64,000 nt of DNA, taken from Amphimedon queenslandica. Its lineage: Eukaryota > Porifera > Demospongiae > Haplosclerida > Niphatidae. The notes under the pieces are model-generated. The model ran no database searches and was not told the origin of the DNA. It saw nothing but the letters and a program-made list of their open reading frames with translations. Below are positions 20,316-35,100 of the stretch, piece after piece (position 1 is the stretch's first letter; each line of letters begins with the position of its first letter). The stretch covers positions 347,209-411,208 of the forward strand of contig NW_003546283.1 in assembly GCF_000090795.2 (NCBI RefSeq), given 5' to 3'. Made by a program: the position numbers and the translations under genes.

Positions 20316-23300
20316 ATGTCTAGACAAGCTGCTGTTCCTTCTAGTTGCACCAATAAAGTGATTATCAAGCCTGCTCGCCTTGCTCCTGTTTTCACTCGCG
20401 GCCATGTCTATCAACGAGTATTGAGCATTTTGAGAAAAGGTGATGTAGAAATCATTATTGTTGAAAAATTATCTTTATTTATTATAATTATTAATAATTA
20501 ATAGTGATAATTAGCTTAATTTTAAACAAATTAAATACAGTATTATAAAATATAATAATTAATAATAATAATAATGAGATTAAAGATGCCAGTTTATTGG
20601 TAAAATACATTTTCTGATGATTGAGAGATTTAGCATTCTGTTGCGATGAGCCTTGCAACCTCCTGCATAAGATACTTTCCGCTTCTGTCTTGTGTTATAT
20701 AATGATGACTCATAACACCTTTTGGCCTGCAAGGAACTTTAGTATCGCCTTTAGAGACACAGTGCCCAATGTCAATCATCTCTCCATCTTCAGCTACAAG
20801 AGTGTGACCTTTTTCAACAGGAGAGATATCAGCAAGCTGGACCTTATTCTCCGTCATGACGCATTTGTCTGTTCCATCAACTTCTCGTCTCTTTTTTCCT
20901 CTCAGTCGATCAAGGAGCGAGGACGAGGTCTTTTTTGTCAAGAGCGTCGTCATTGGTTCCAGGTTGAAGTACGAGGGAATGGAAGATGGAGTGGGAAGGC
21001 TAATACTAGCCGAGCATGTCATGATGAAGTATTGCTGCACCTCATCGCATGTCAAATAGTTGCCTCCTTCTTCTTCTGCTACAGTTACCAGTATTCTTTC
21101 TTTGATCTCACCGTATGGTAAACTAGCAGCGTAGCTATTGATGTGTAAAGATACCCACCCACCCTTTACATCTGATGACAAGGACCTCTCTGATATGACA
21201 TTGCTGTCTTTATCAAAGAGTTTTACGATGAGTTCCTTCTGATCTTGCTTTGGTAGCTTGTACATGCTGAAGTCGCCTCCAAGGATCTTCTTTTTTCCTT
21301 CCTCAACGTTTGTTTCGAAAGTTGACCAGCATCCTCTGAGTTCCTTGTACTCACCCTTCTCTGCTGTATCACTGAATGTACTGTTGCTGGAGATTAGGCT
21401 GCTATTGCTTGAGGTTGTGCTGCTGCTGCTGGAGACTGCATTGCTATTGCTTGGGGTTGTACTATTGGACTCCTCTCCTTCCCCAGGTAGTATACTTGAT
21501 CCTATTTCTTCCTCAGGTGGTGTAGCTGGTGTCTCTTCTTCCTCAGGTGGTGTAGCTGGTGTCTCTTCTTCCTCAGGTGGTGTAGCTGGTGTCTCTTCTT
21601 CCTCAACTGGTATAGTTGTATCTGTAATAAAGGAAAAGAAAATAATCATAACTGCTATCAAAATAATTGTTAGAAGCATATTTTTATTGGAGTTGACAAC
21701 TTACCAAGTTTATTTACAAGCCCGGTGATGGCATTGCACTGACAATAGTACTCATTAAGGTCTGGGTTGTCCTCTAGTAGCTTGGTGCAGTTTTTGCTCT
21801 TCCTTGCTGCAGAGAATGACTGGAATGACTTCAGTATGTACTGGTTGAGGGCTCCTTTGCCTCCATTGCAAACTGGAGCTGTGCTTCGTTTCATCGGGAG
21901 TCCACTGGTTATTATTATGCAGACTCCTAGTAGAAGGAGAGCAAGTGGAGAGAGCTTTGTGATGATAGACATTTTATGGGTAGTATAGTTGCACTTGAGA
22001 AACTTCACTAAGAGATTGAGAGAGAGAGAGAGAGAGGTTTAATGGTTAGTTTAGTCTCAGCTCTGTTTGACTTAGCTGCTTTGTTTTCAACTGGCCAGGA
22101 GCAGCTCCTTTTATACCAGAGTTGCTGTGTGGGAGTGTAGATAATTATGACAGAGTTTATATAATATAATGTTATAATATTGCCTGAGCTGAATGTAAGA
22201 GTGATATCAGTAACCTCTACCTGTTATTTACATGCAGGCAACTCAGATCACTCTGAACCAAAGCAGGTAGCCATCAATACTCAATTGATTAATAACACAG
22301 TAGTCTCCTTTCCTCTCTCCATATTGAAGGAAGAGAAGAGATTCAGTTCTTGTTCGTTAACTAATCCAGCTAACGTGCCAGCAATGTCATCATCATCCAA
22401 CTGGGATACTGTCCCTATAAACATGCTAACTAATTCGTCTGGTGAGTTCTCTCTGTCCTTTTGCATGCCCAACCAGCATGCATACATGTATACTGCATAC
22501 CATTGTGCTTGTGTAGTATCCTCACTGCTTGTGCAGTAGTGCTTTGATTGCCTTGTATGTAAAGCACATGATACATTAGATGTTTGTGTGTTGTGATGCA
22601 AGTAACTTGATGACATTCTCAGTTTCTCTCTCTCTCTCTTCTCTCTTAACTCTTTAGAATATGCATTCTCCCACTTTTTCGAAGCATGCAATACTTCCTA
22701 TTTTCATTCATCCTCCTCTTTTGTTTGTATTGGCTAGACACTCTCATTTTACGCCCTCCCTCTCTCTGTCTCTCACACACCACTGCACTGCCCTGTGTCC
22801 TCTCTTTCTTTCTCTCTCATATTATTTATGTTTATGAGAATTATGAATGACCTATAATGCATAGAATGTCTATATTTGCAGTGAGAAACCAGACCGTTGC
22901 ATTATTCCAGCAACCCATCCCAGCTACATGTCTATCCACACCAGCACAGCAGCAAGAAAAGGTACATATGTACATGCATGTACATGTACATGTACATGCA
23001 TTATTTATGTGTGTGTGTATTCAGAGAACCATTATTTGTGTGTGTGTTTATATGTAGTCTAGTCTGGTGTAATAGATCAATATCTTTTGTCCATTCCATG
23101 TGTATATAAAGTGTAAGCTCAAACATTGGCAGTAGAGTATTATTATGAATTCCACTTTATTTTCACTTTTAAACCTATAGTCTAAATGTCTTTATACTGT
23201 ATGGTATAATAGTCATGTTTACAATTTATAATCTTTATGCTGTATACTTCTATTCATGTTCATACATATACCTTTATGTAAGTGTCTGGCCCATACTTTG

Positions 23301-26134
23301 TCTATCTTGATGATTGTGTTATGTGGTATTAGTGGTTTTAGTATTAGTGCATAATGCACACTGCATGTCTTAATGTTAGTATACGCTAGCTTATTGATAT
23401 GTTTTCTATTGAGTCGCTGCCCATTCCAATGCCGCTTGGATTTCACATACAAGATATACATCAATTACTTTATATTAATCAAATTAACTGTCTGTTGTCT
23501 GCTAAGGTCTGTACTCCCAAGCTTGATGGGACAGCTGAGCGACACCTGTCAGCTCTTACTGATGGCTTGAGAGATAATGAAATAACAATGCTTCTCTCCT
23601 GTGGAAGCACTAGTGGTCCAACAGACCGTACTTCAGTGCCTGAGGTAAGAAGAGGGAGAGGAACAGGTGCTGTGTGGTATACAAGCTACATCTATGTGCA
23701 TATATTATATACATGGTGCATGCGTGGACATTTTAATGGCACATGTATACATATGTCCTTTGGCTTGTACCCTTTCCTCTGATTAGATTAATAAGACTGA
23801 TACACACACACTTGCACTCCTTCCACACAAACATGGCTGTGGTCTGTGTGTTTGATTAAGTCCAAAGTACTTGTGGTGGAGGAATCCTTTGGCCACTAAT
23901 TATTCTTTGAAAGTAGATCATAGCTCAATAAAGCAGTACCTGCACCTCATTTCTAATTGGGAAGGCATAGAAGTGATTTTGATTGTTGATATCATTAAAG
24001 CACATGTGCAAAGTCCAGGACCCCATTATACCTGTATATAGTTAGTCTATAGCCTTGTTTACTTGCTTTTGTAACTGGTTAAACCAGTTACTAAAGTAAG
24101 TAAACAAGGCTGGTTTTACCTGCTTAAAGTACATTATAGAGGTACTAGGGCATTTCGAGGAGGAGAGAGAGAGAGGGAGGGAGAGAGTGAGAGAGAGAAA
24201 ATCGATAAGAGTTTACGTTAGTTTGTTTTTATAACATTAAACCGCCTCCTGTAATGTTTTATATATTTGGCAAACAATGCACACACACACTATCTCTCTC
24301 CAGACAAGATGTAATGTAATATCATGCATTGTGCACCTGTCTCTATTTTACTATGAATATCTGATACGCTATTGTTTGTACACGCATGCACACTTAAGGG
24401 ACTGTTGATAGGAGGAGTAACAAGTTCCATGACCATTAGTGAAAGGTAAGCTGATACTTGTTTGTATTGTCAGTTGTAGAGAGAGAGACAGAGGGAGGAG
24501 GAGTGGAGGAGGATAGATCAAGGGGGTGAGTCTGTTTGTTCTCCAGTGCAATCAAGGATAGACTGGAAACTATTAAAAAGATATATTGCTACGATGCTCA
24601 TCGCATTCTCAACTACTTATACAATAAATATCAATTATCACTGATAGGTATGTTCACGTTCATGTACACGTGTGCGTGCATTCTTGGCATTTGTCTAATT
24701 GCAGGCCAATGCATGTTTAATTGTCATAGCCTGGAATATGATTTAAATGATGCGTGTTTAAGTGGAGGGATATTGATGGGATGTACTGTACGTGTGTATA
24801 AGTTCTTTTGTGGAACATATAAAGCTAGTATAGCCTCTCTTAATAGACACTCTCTATAGCAAACGCCACCATTTAACGTACTGTACCTTTTTGTATAAAA
24901 TAACCTCTACATAAAGGACACCTCTGTATAACAGACAAGCTTTTCAAGTGTCTGTTATATAAATGTATATACAGTTAGATCTTATATTGTAGTATAATTA
25001 CAATGTATTTTTATTATTAAAATGAGCCCTAAGATACAGGTGGTGCAAATTCATCATCCTGACACCTCTTTAATAAACAGCTGCTACAAGCTTCAAGTTC
25101 CAATATGGCCAATTATCTGGTTTTCATTGCCTTATCAGTCACAACAGCTATCCTCTGTGTCAGTCTTTGTTTTTAATGCAACTCGTAATTACTTCCTAGT
25201 GCAAATATCTCAAGCATTCCAGAACTTTGAATCCATTTATGGAATCAATAGGATTATGTACTATTTTTATACTAATAAATACTGTATTCTAGTACAATAC
25301 AGTACAGGCATGTGTGTCTGTATGTATGTGTTTTGTATGTGTTTGTAGATAAAGCTGATTCTTGCCTCTTAATGGACGTCAAGATTGCTGGGTACTTGTT
25401 ATCGCCTGAAGATCCTCCTAATTCACTAGAAACACTAATGCAACGTTATGGAACTGACGTAGTTGCTAACAGAGTAAGGAGACATAAAATTAGGAAAGAA
25501 ATTTAGGAAAGAAATTTAGGAAAGAACGAAAGAGATTTTGTAATATATTATGATAAAAGAAGAGAGAGGAAGAGAGGTCAGAATAGAGGAAGGGAGTGTT
25601 TGTAGAAAGACAAACAAAGTGGAGTAAACAGCCAACACGAAACAATACATTATTATGTTAAGTGGGTGGAATAATTAGCTATTGTCCTTAGACAGGCTGG
25701 GAGCCTGTATTGTCTATATATTTTAATTTCTTCTTCCTAGGCAAAATCAAATATCAATGTCCAAGACCTTTCTATACTTGCTGATTGCCTTGGAAGCAAG
25801 TTAAAAGTACATACAAACATGCACATTTTGTGTTATACAAATACATGTATGCAAGCTAGCCGAATCATTGTACCATGAAGACATGTAGACATAATCATTG
25901 ATTGAATTAGGCTAGTAGCCATGCTTCATTAATTCCAGTGTGTGTTTGTACGTCTAGTAGTAGTACGTGTTTATGTGAATAAGACTATGGTACTGTATGT
26001 TTACTTAGGAATATTCACTAACTTGTGTCTTTGACATTGAGATGAAAGTTGCCCCAATACTAGCAGGTGATCTGTATTGTCTTTTCCCTCTCTTTTATTA
26101 AATGTACATGTATATTCTAATTTCTTTATTTATT

Positions 26135-26173
<39 letters not shown>

Positions 26174-29100
26174 AGGATCTTGTTTCTTGTATATGTACAT
26201 GTCACAGCTCATGCACAGAAGTCCCTGTTAGCCTCTCAAGCCATTGAAATGCCAACCACTTCTTATAGCAGTTACTTTTTGAGTTGAAGGTTTCACTGTG
26301 CCTCATGTTCTTAATGACATATACCAACTTCTGAAAATATATCACACAACATCTCTAACAAGATTGTCCATTCTGACCCACCTCAATCAGTTCTCCTAAT
26401 TCATTTGGTCACGAGGCTTGGCCCACAAATGAGCTACAGCGTAGGCAGTTCACTGCATTTAAGTGGAGCCTAACAGGGTTTTGTGTCACTAATAATGATA
26501 TTGGTATGTTTTTAATGACTGGAAACAGGTCAATATTTAGCTTTAAAAGGTCATTGTGCTTTTTAATTTATTTTACAGTCAGATGAGTTGCTTTTAAATT
26601 AAGTTTAAAACTGATTAAAATTAAGGAAGATATATCACGTTATTTCATCCATTTCCAGAATACAACAACACCATCCCAACAAATCCAATACTTATTATGT
26701 ATTCTGTTAAGTACTGAATTTGATTATTTACACTGTAGGTATGGAATATTATGGTGTGTTAGTTAATACTTCTCAGCTGGTTACTTATTTGGATGATTTA
26801 AAGGTATATATACACATGTACAACAAAAAAAACTTTGTCTCTTAATTTCTCTTCTTTCTCTGTCTCCCTCTTTCTTTCTTTCTCTCTCTCTCTCTCTCCT
26901 CCCTCCCTCCCTCACCTTTCAATGTTTATACTTGTTTATGTTCACAGTCTGTCATTAAGTCATTAGAGGTCGAGGCACGAGACACAGTTGGGCACACCTT
27001 TTCACTAACCAGCACTTCTCAGCTAAGAGAAGTACATGTATACATGCACACATACCACCGCCTACTTTAAAATAAATATTTATAATAATTATGAACGTTC
27101 TATTAATGTGAGGGTGCTTTGTTTTAAATAAGGTGTTATTTACTGAGCTGTGTCTGGATAGGATGTGTACTCAGTCACTTCAGGTGACATCAGTCAATAA
27201 AGTCACCTCAACTTCAGAGGCTGTGGTGAGATATCTATCATATTAACACTTTAATCATCAATCGAGGAGTATAAATATTATTAATAGCGTCTGTAGACTT
27301 TAATCATCCGCCCGATGAGTATTTAAATATTATAATGATGTCTCTAGACTCTTAATCATTCGTTGATGAGTATTTTAATATTATTGATAATGTCTCCCGA
27401 CTCTGATAAGTATATAAGTGTCTGGGGATCTTTCAATTACTAATCAGTGCTTCAGTTTATGGTAGTGGGTGTAGTGGCTTAGACAGTGAATTAAGCAATA
27501 GTTTACTACACTGGTTGACTAGACACTCAATTATTATTTGGTGATATTATTTTATAGTTGGTACAACTTTCAGAGTTCCACCCTTTACCTGGTATAGTAC
27601 TACAGTACAGGCAGGTACATAAATTTCTGTCATTTTTTAGCTCTAATTTACAATGTACTTGCCTTATTTGACCTTTTCATTTTCTTTTACTTATTATTGT
27701 CTCAGGGTTTCCCACATAGAGTGCTAAGTGAGCTAAACAGCACACGTCATGAGCTGACAAGCAATCCAGTAACTTTAAAAATTCTTTAAAAATCAAGTTT
27801 TGATCGGAATGAGCTCAAACTAGAAATACAATATCAGTACATGTATACGCATCAGAAAATATTATAAAAATTGAGGATTATCTTCTAACCATTTTTGATG
27901 AAATTTGACCCGAGACCGTGTACTATAGTACAGGGACTTTGGCCTAGTTTTGGAGCAACTTTTAAAATTCATAAAAAATCCAATTTTGATCGGAATCAAC
28001 TCAAACTTTCTACACAACATAAGTACATGTATATGCATCAGATAAAGTTATAAAAATGAGGAATTCTCTCTTTGTCATTTTTGTCAAAATTTGGCCCTGA
28101 ACCTGTACTATAGTACAGGGACTTTAGCAGCTGGCAAGAAGCTGGAACACTATACCAAAATTTTGTCGGAAACCCTGAGCTATATACCCTTCTTGTACAC
28201 ACACTCTCTCTCTCTCTCTCTTCTATTTTATCGTTGTGTCTTGTACTGTATAGTGTTTAAAGGTTAAAGGTTTTGTTGAGAGCTTATTGTCGCATACAAG
28301 TCCTGCTGGATCATTAAACCCCAAGTGGTACACAAGTCTATCTATAGTCAACCAGACACACACACCCAAACCTTGCATATTGCCTGTCTAACGACCCACT
28401 ACTAAAAATATATATATATATACATGTACATGTACATTATAATATTATGCTTTTTGGTTTGCCTGCCGAATGTATAAATATTTGAAATTTCCCGTCTAAC
28501 GACCCACCAATTTCTCTTATAACACAGGTATACCTAGAATAGTTAAATACATGTACATGTACGTGTATCGTATGTACATGTACATACATGCTGTTTGGTT
28601 TGCCTCTGCGATACATATACAATGTAAATATTTGAAATTCTTTTTTTAGGCTCTCAGACAGAACAGTCACTGGGCGGTTGGCATGCAGTAGTCCTGTAAG
28701 TTTGAGCTGTATCTGTCAGGTGTAATATAAATATTTATGTTCCACAAAATTCCTCGCCTCATATTATTTCTTAAATCTGTTTATGAGCGCTAATTTTCAA
28801 AACATTCGCAAATTGTTTTATGATTGGGGCATCGAGTGAGGCTTCATCCTTAGCAACGGCACGAGTGAGTCAGAAGTAAAATGAGAGGGAGAGATCAAAG
28901 AAGTGTTCTTTTTGATGAGCCAAATTATCATGCAAGGGCTCCAATCAAATTGCCATTAGCCAAAAATATTGTCATTTGGGTCAATTTGCTCAAGAAATTC
29001 ACTACCTATAATCCTATGGCAAGTTTTTTATTATACAAAGGAAAAAGTTTTGCCATAAATTGTGTGAATTTTAAGCTAAATACTAATCAGAGACTCGTGT

Positions 29101-32100
29101 ATGTACACATTACATATGGTCTAGACCTTCACAAGAAATGGGAGATTTTAGATAATTATTGTCTAATGTGTGGGAGGGAGAAATTAGTGAAAAAGGAAAA
29201 GGGAATGATCAATAATATTAAAAGGGGAAACAAGAGGAAGGAAGGAACTGTATACTCTTAGTATAGAAGAATTAATTCATATAGTAAAGGGATTTCCTCC
29301 TCTTTTACACATAGTGTGTGTGTGTGTGTGGAATGATGTGTGGAATTACATTAAATGAGGAACTGTTTACTATTCTGTCTCCTTTCTTAGAATATGCAGG
29401 CATTTCCTAAACACTCGTATTCTTATGAATTACCTGGAAGTAAACCAACATTAGCTTTAATCTATTGTTCACTCCTACTCTCTCTCTCTCTCTCCTTTCC
29501 TCCTCAATGTTTCTCTGTATAGTATTAAGACCAAGAGTAGTATCTCTTGACATTAGAAGTACAATCATCAGTAGGCCTGGTACCAGTTTCATTACACTTG
29601 GTCAGTTTGCCCAATTAATGCTCCATTCGTAGTGTGTAATTGTATTATTAGTGATCTTACCTGTGCATTGCCTTGAGGCTACATTTGAATGGTTACTTGG
29701 TTAATTATGATAATTCTTTGATATTTTCTCAATCCTTTGATACCCTGTTCCTTTGATATATTCTCTCGTTCAGATTTCAAGAGTATTGAGTTGCGACTCT
29801 TAGCTCATTTCTCTAAAGATGAATCCCTAGCATCCATCATTGCTGCTGATGCTTCAATTGATGTGTTTGTTTCCCTCGCGTCTCAATGGTATGAGTTTCC
29901 TACCACTAATTAATGTATAGTGTAACCTTTCTATTGAAATAAGGTCACCTTTATAATGAGGCCATTTGTAATGTCCCAATTAGTACAACCTTAAAAGAAA
30001 AGTATGCATCTAAAATGAGGGTAGTGTAGGCCCAATGGTGTCCTTAATAAAGAGGCTACACTGTACATGTATTAAGGACAGGTAGTGTGGGCCCAATGGT
30101 GTCCTTAATAAAGAGGCTACACTGTACATGTATTAAGGACAGGTAGTGTGGGCCCAATGGTGTCCTTAATAAAGAGGCTACACTGTACATGTATTAAGGA
30201 CAGGTAGTGTGGGCCCAATGGTGTCCTTAATAAAGAGGCTACACTGTACATGTATTAAGGACAGGTAGTGTGGGCCCAATGGTGTCCTTAATAAAGAGGC
30301 TACACTGTACATGTATTAAGGACAGGTAGTGTGGGCCCAATGGTGTCCTTAATAAAGAGGCTACACTGTACATGTATTAAGGACAGGTAGTGTGGGCCCA
30401 ATGGTGTCCTTAATAAAGAGGCTACACTGTACATGTATTAAGGACAGGTAGTGTGGGCCCAATGGTGTCCTTAATAAAGAGGCTACACTGTACATGTATT
30501 AAGGACAGGTAGTGTGGGCCCAATGGTGTTCTTAATAAAGAGGCTACACTGTACATGTATTAAGGACAGGTAGTGTGGGCCCAATGGTGTCCTTAATAAA
30601 GAGGCTACACTGTACATGGTATTAAGGACAGGTAGTGTGGGCCCAATGGTGTCCTTAATAAAGAGGTTATGTTGTGCTATATAATGTTCCTTTCTAATAG
30701 GCTAAGACTGAGTCCTGATAGGGTGACTGGGAAGGAAAGAGAGCGTGTGAAGAGAGTTGTGTATGCCATCATTTATGGAGTAGGGAAAGAGAAACTGGCC
30801 GAGCTAATACAATCTACGCCCTCTTCTGCACAAGAGCTAGTGAAATCATTCCTTCGTAATTACTGCATTCATATGCACACATACATTCATTCATGTATAA
30901 AATACTTATTGTATTTTATTTATAGCTTGAGGGCATTGACCTAACCTCTTAAGCATGGAATGCATGTGTCTAAGCTTAAGTCATTCTTATTAAAGAGTTA
31001 CCTCAGGTCTATGGTTAGCATCTTATTGGTTGATGATGAGGAACTTAAAAGGTTCTGACCACTTTGGGGTAGAAACCTTAAACCCAATGAGTCATCGTGC
31101 ATGCACTATGATCTTATCCATGTACATATGCTTACTGCTCTTACTATTAAAAATACATGTACTCCCCTGGCTTTCTTCTCTAATCTCGTTTATTATGATC
31201 ACTGTTGCATTATTGTAAATGACTCTTCTCTTTGGTAATGCATATGCCAGTAGTTAAGTTTATAAATGCTCCTCCAAAAATTTTAATTCTACTATTAAAA
31301 CAAATTGAAATATACTTGACAGTGTCATGATTTAAATGCTCTTAAAAATAGTGAGGCTGGCTATTGTGGGTCAGTAAGTGCACAACCTGATCATTCACAC
31401 TTCCTGTTCGTATAATGATTAACCAGCAACCGTATCATGTTTCATGACACAATGATGCTGCTCCCATTTGCCTTGCTTGTACATATTAAATGTCATATTC
31501 TGTTTTGTATACTCGTGTAGGCACCTATCCTGGGATTAGTAACTTTATGCAGAAAACACTGGACTACTGCAGAAGTAACAGTGAGTGATTGGATTACATA
31601 TAATGGGGGATCAGGCCAGTTTTCATCATTAGTGTGTAGAAATTAGCTTTTGACCTTCACCCCCCCTACTTGTATTACTAAAGTTTAGAGGAGATGAATC
31701 GACCCTTTTGTATAAATGACTCACTATGATGACCCATATTATTATTTTATCAAAAACCCCATTTCGCTATTTTTGTTCAAAAGTTATTTTTGTTTGAGTG
31801 GGTGAATTTTATAATACTATAGCTGATATTGAGCGGTTTGTTTGCCTACAATGGCAGGTCATGTTTTCGCCACTGCTACTCTTCTGTACATGTAGTTATG
31901 CGAATGGTGACTGAAGATTTGTCCATATGTTATTTTATACTAATCGTGTTTATATTTTAATAGAGTTTTGTGTTAGTCTTTGTGGCCGAAAGAGATGGTT
32001 CCCTTTAATATGTTCCACTGACTATCAGACTAAGACATCATTAGAAAGACAAGCAATAAACTTTGTGATACAAGGTACTCGAGAGAGGAGAGGGAGTGAG

Positions 32101-32105
32101 AGAGA

Positions 32106-32162
<57 letters not shown>

Positions 32163-35100
32163 GAGAGAGGGAGAGAGGAGAGAGAGAGAGAGAGAGAGGA
32201 GTGGAGAGGACATATGAGAATAAAGTCCAAAATTATGTATCCTTAAGTATAAACGTATGTTTATTTCTTGTTTGTGTAGGTTCTGCTGCTGATGTTTGTA
32301 AAATTTCAATGATAAGAATTAACAACGCACTTTCTAAGACTAGCCCATCAGCAAAGTAAGAGCGGAAGATTCTGGCTATATATGTACATATACATGTATA
32401 TGTACTTATGTATACTATTATACACTAATACATGTAATGTGGTGTGTGTCTGTGTGTGTGTGACAGTGATACTATTATGATTCTAGTGTGGTGGTGTATG
32501 TGTGTGTGTTTTTTATGATAATCAGTCTGGGACGCTCATTAAGCCGTCTGTTAGTTCTGTCGGCTGTCATTTAGCCACACTCAATTTAAAATGTCTGCAT
32601 TCTACGAATAGGCGTGCTACTTGCGCCATATTTGGTTTGTTCCCCATTCACATCATCTTGGAACTATGAAATAATTATGTATATAAATAAATAATAAGTA
32701 TAAAAGTATATCTATGAGAATATTATTTCTACATGTACATGTGTATAAATACTACCGATTCCTTTAATGTCTTTTAATTTATTTAATTTGTCTGCCTTAA
32801 TTTTGATAAAGTTTGTCCTTACTGTCTGAAGAGGATATGGTGGCCTTTGCTGTAGTTTATCTATCAGTCTGAAATTATTATATTGAGACACTCACCAACT
32901 AATATACCTACATGTATTCAAATGTATTAGTCTCGCCGTCATCCCATCTATGGTAGCGTTATTAGTACCTTCTAATTTTGACTGTTGCCATCCAATTGTT
33001 GCTGCTATCATTTCAGCTTAAAACCATTCATGATAGCGTATATATGGGTATGGAGCCATATGTAGACATAGGTGTTACATCACTAACAGTTAGTATTGTA
33101 ATCTCTTTACTATTGTAATTAGTGCCAATGATAAATCCAGTTGCATCATCAGTTTCTGGCCATTTTCAGACATATATGCATTGTGTTCATCCTTATGTAA
33201 TGGTAGGGGGTGATGTTAATCTGTCTCACTTTAATAATGTTTTAGACAGTGGTGATTAGTGATCTATAGGCATTGAAGGGTTTCTAGTGCTTGCACAATT
33301 ACTGAAAGCCATTGCAGACATTAGGTCAGTATCCCTTAGTCTCACGGAGAAATATAGAATTTTATAATAAGGAATTTTATTCTTACCCTTTTGGCTTGAA
33401 TTTGTTTACACGTTGTGCCATTTTTGCTCCAAATTTGTGAGAAATTGCTGGATTACGTGTAGCTTTTTCTGAATTCCTTGATTGAATTGGTACATGTCTG
33501 ATTGTGTGTGTGTGTATGGGTGTTGGTCTGCTAATTAAAATGCTTCGCTAATAACTAGTCTGACATGTATATTAAAGTGGAATTATTTGAAATACTTGCA
33601 CTGTCTAGTACAAATTAATACTGTCCCTCTCTCTGTCTAGCTCAGTAAAAAATCAATTGTTAGGATGCCATGTACACGTACATGCACCATACATGTATGT
33701 ATTCTGGCGCCTTGATGCTAAATTTGGCTTGTCTGACTATGTCACGCATAAATAGTATATGTGAGGTCTTCCCTCTACTGACTGTAGGTGTATTCTATAT
33801 ATGAGGAATTTGTATATAAACATGTTAAAATTCCATTCTCAATGATCCTTATTTTAAAATGCTGTTGTTGCTACTGGAGATAGTCAAGCTTAATTGAATG
33901 CATTCTATCTTGATGTGTATCATGTGCTGATTTATGTTTTAGTTAGTTGGATTTTAATGTACAATCATATTTATGCTTTAGTTTGTTGGATATGCTAATG
34001 ATATTATGTCAGTGTTTTGCTTTGATGTAGTGATGCATATGTAGCCTCTTTACTGCCACTCCTAGTCACAATAAAATGATTTGTGTTGTTTTAGTGACAG
34101 CTAATCCTACGTTTATTGAATTCAAATAGCAATTCTCTCGTGTTGATTGGCTTGTTTTCACATTGTGTAGGCAGTTTGACCCTTTGTCTCTAATGCAATT
34201 CGAGCAGAGGCTAATTGCATTGTCAAGAATTGTCAGCTAGTAAACATAGTCTCAATATTATCAGATAAACTGACTCACTCTTACCAAATATAGTCAGATC
34301 TTTTCCGGCCAGTGATATAGCATGATAGCGTGTTGGAGGTTCAATATCATTATTTCATTGTTTGTTGTGTCACTGTATTATATGATAACACAATGTGTAG
34401 GGCAGGCTAGACCATACGTTGGTCAGATTACACATGTACATGGATTATTATCATTCGAGTCATTTGAGTCAATTTTCACTATGAGGCGTATCAATTTTCA
34501 CTTGCTCAACTAGAATCAATTCAAAACTTTTAGCATACATGTATGTGCATGTAACTTAGAGATATGTTCAAAAAAGCATAGTATAACCCCATGGTATGGG
34601 ATAGGCAATAACTCAAACTTTTTGTTGGAATCAGCTCAAACTTTTACAAAGCATAAGGACATCAATGTGTATTAGTAAAATGTAATAAATATAAGACAAT
34701 CAATGTCATTGATCTATTTGAGACATTCTTAATGCTCCTTCAAGTTTTAATTGATTCAGTTACACTCTAAAATGCAACGAAATTGAATATCTTTATAGCA
34801 TGATTATTGCATTTTAACTTGCAAAGTTAAAATCATTTTGTTGCTATATTTTTATTTTACATGCTTGCTAAAGCTGACAGTTAAACCACTTAATTGCTTC
34901 ATTACTATTTATTGCTATTTTCATGAAACAATTTAAAACTGTTGACAAGCTATGGAAATGGCGTTAACATAAATGAAAGCAACAGAAATTAGCAACAACT
35001 TTTATCATAATAAAATTCTACTAGAGCCTATTAAAATAAATACCACTACTTCTATTTAAATGGTGTTCTTCATCATAGTAATGCAATTTTATTTTTTATC

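Noticed and set aside
26200-26290. Possible POLN exon reading AHAQKSLLASQAIEM
   Set aside because: It ends in an in-frame stop, whereas joining 26067 directly to 26737 gives ILAG-MEYYGVL, which matches the polymerase.
30021-30666. CRISPR-like regular repeat array
   Set aside because: Units are contiguous 61-bp copies with no unique spacers, and the setting is an animal intron, so it is a minisatellite.
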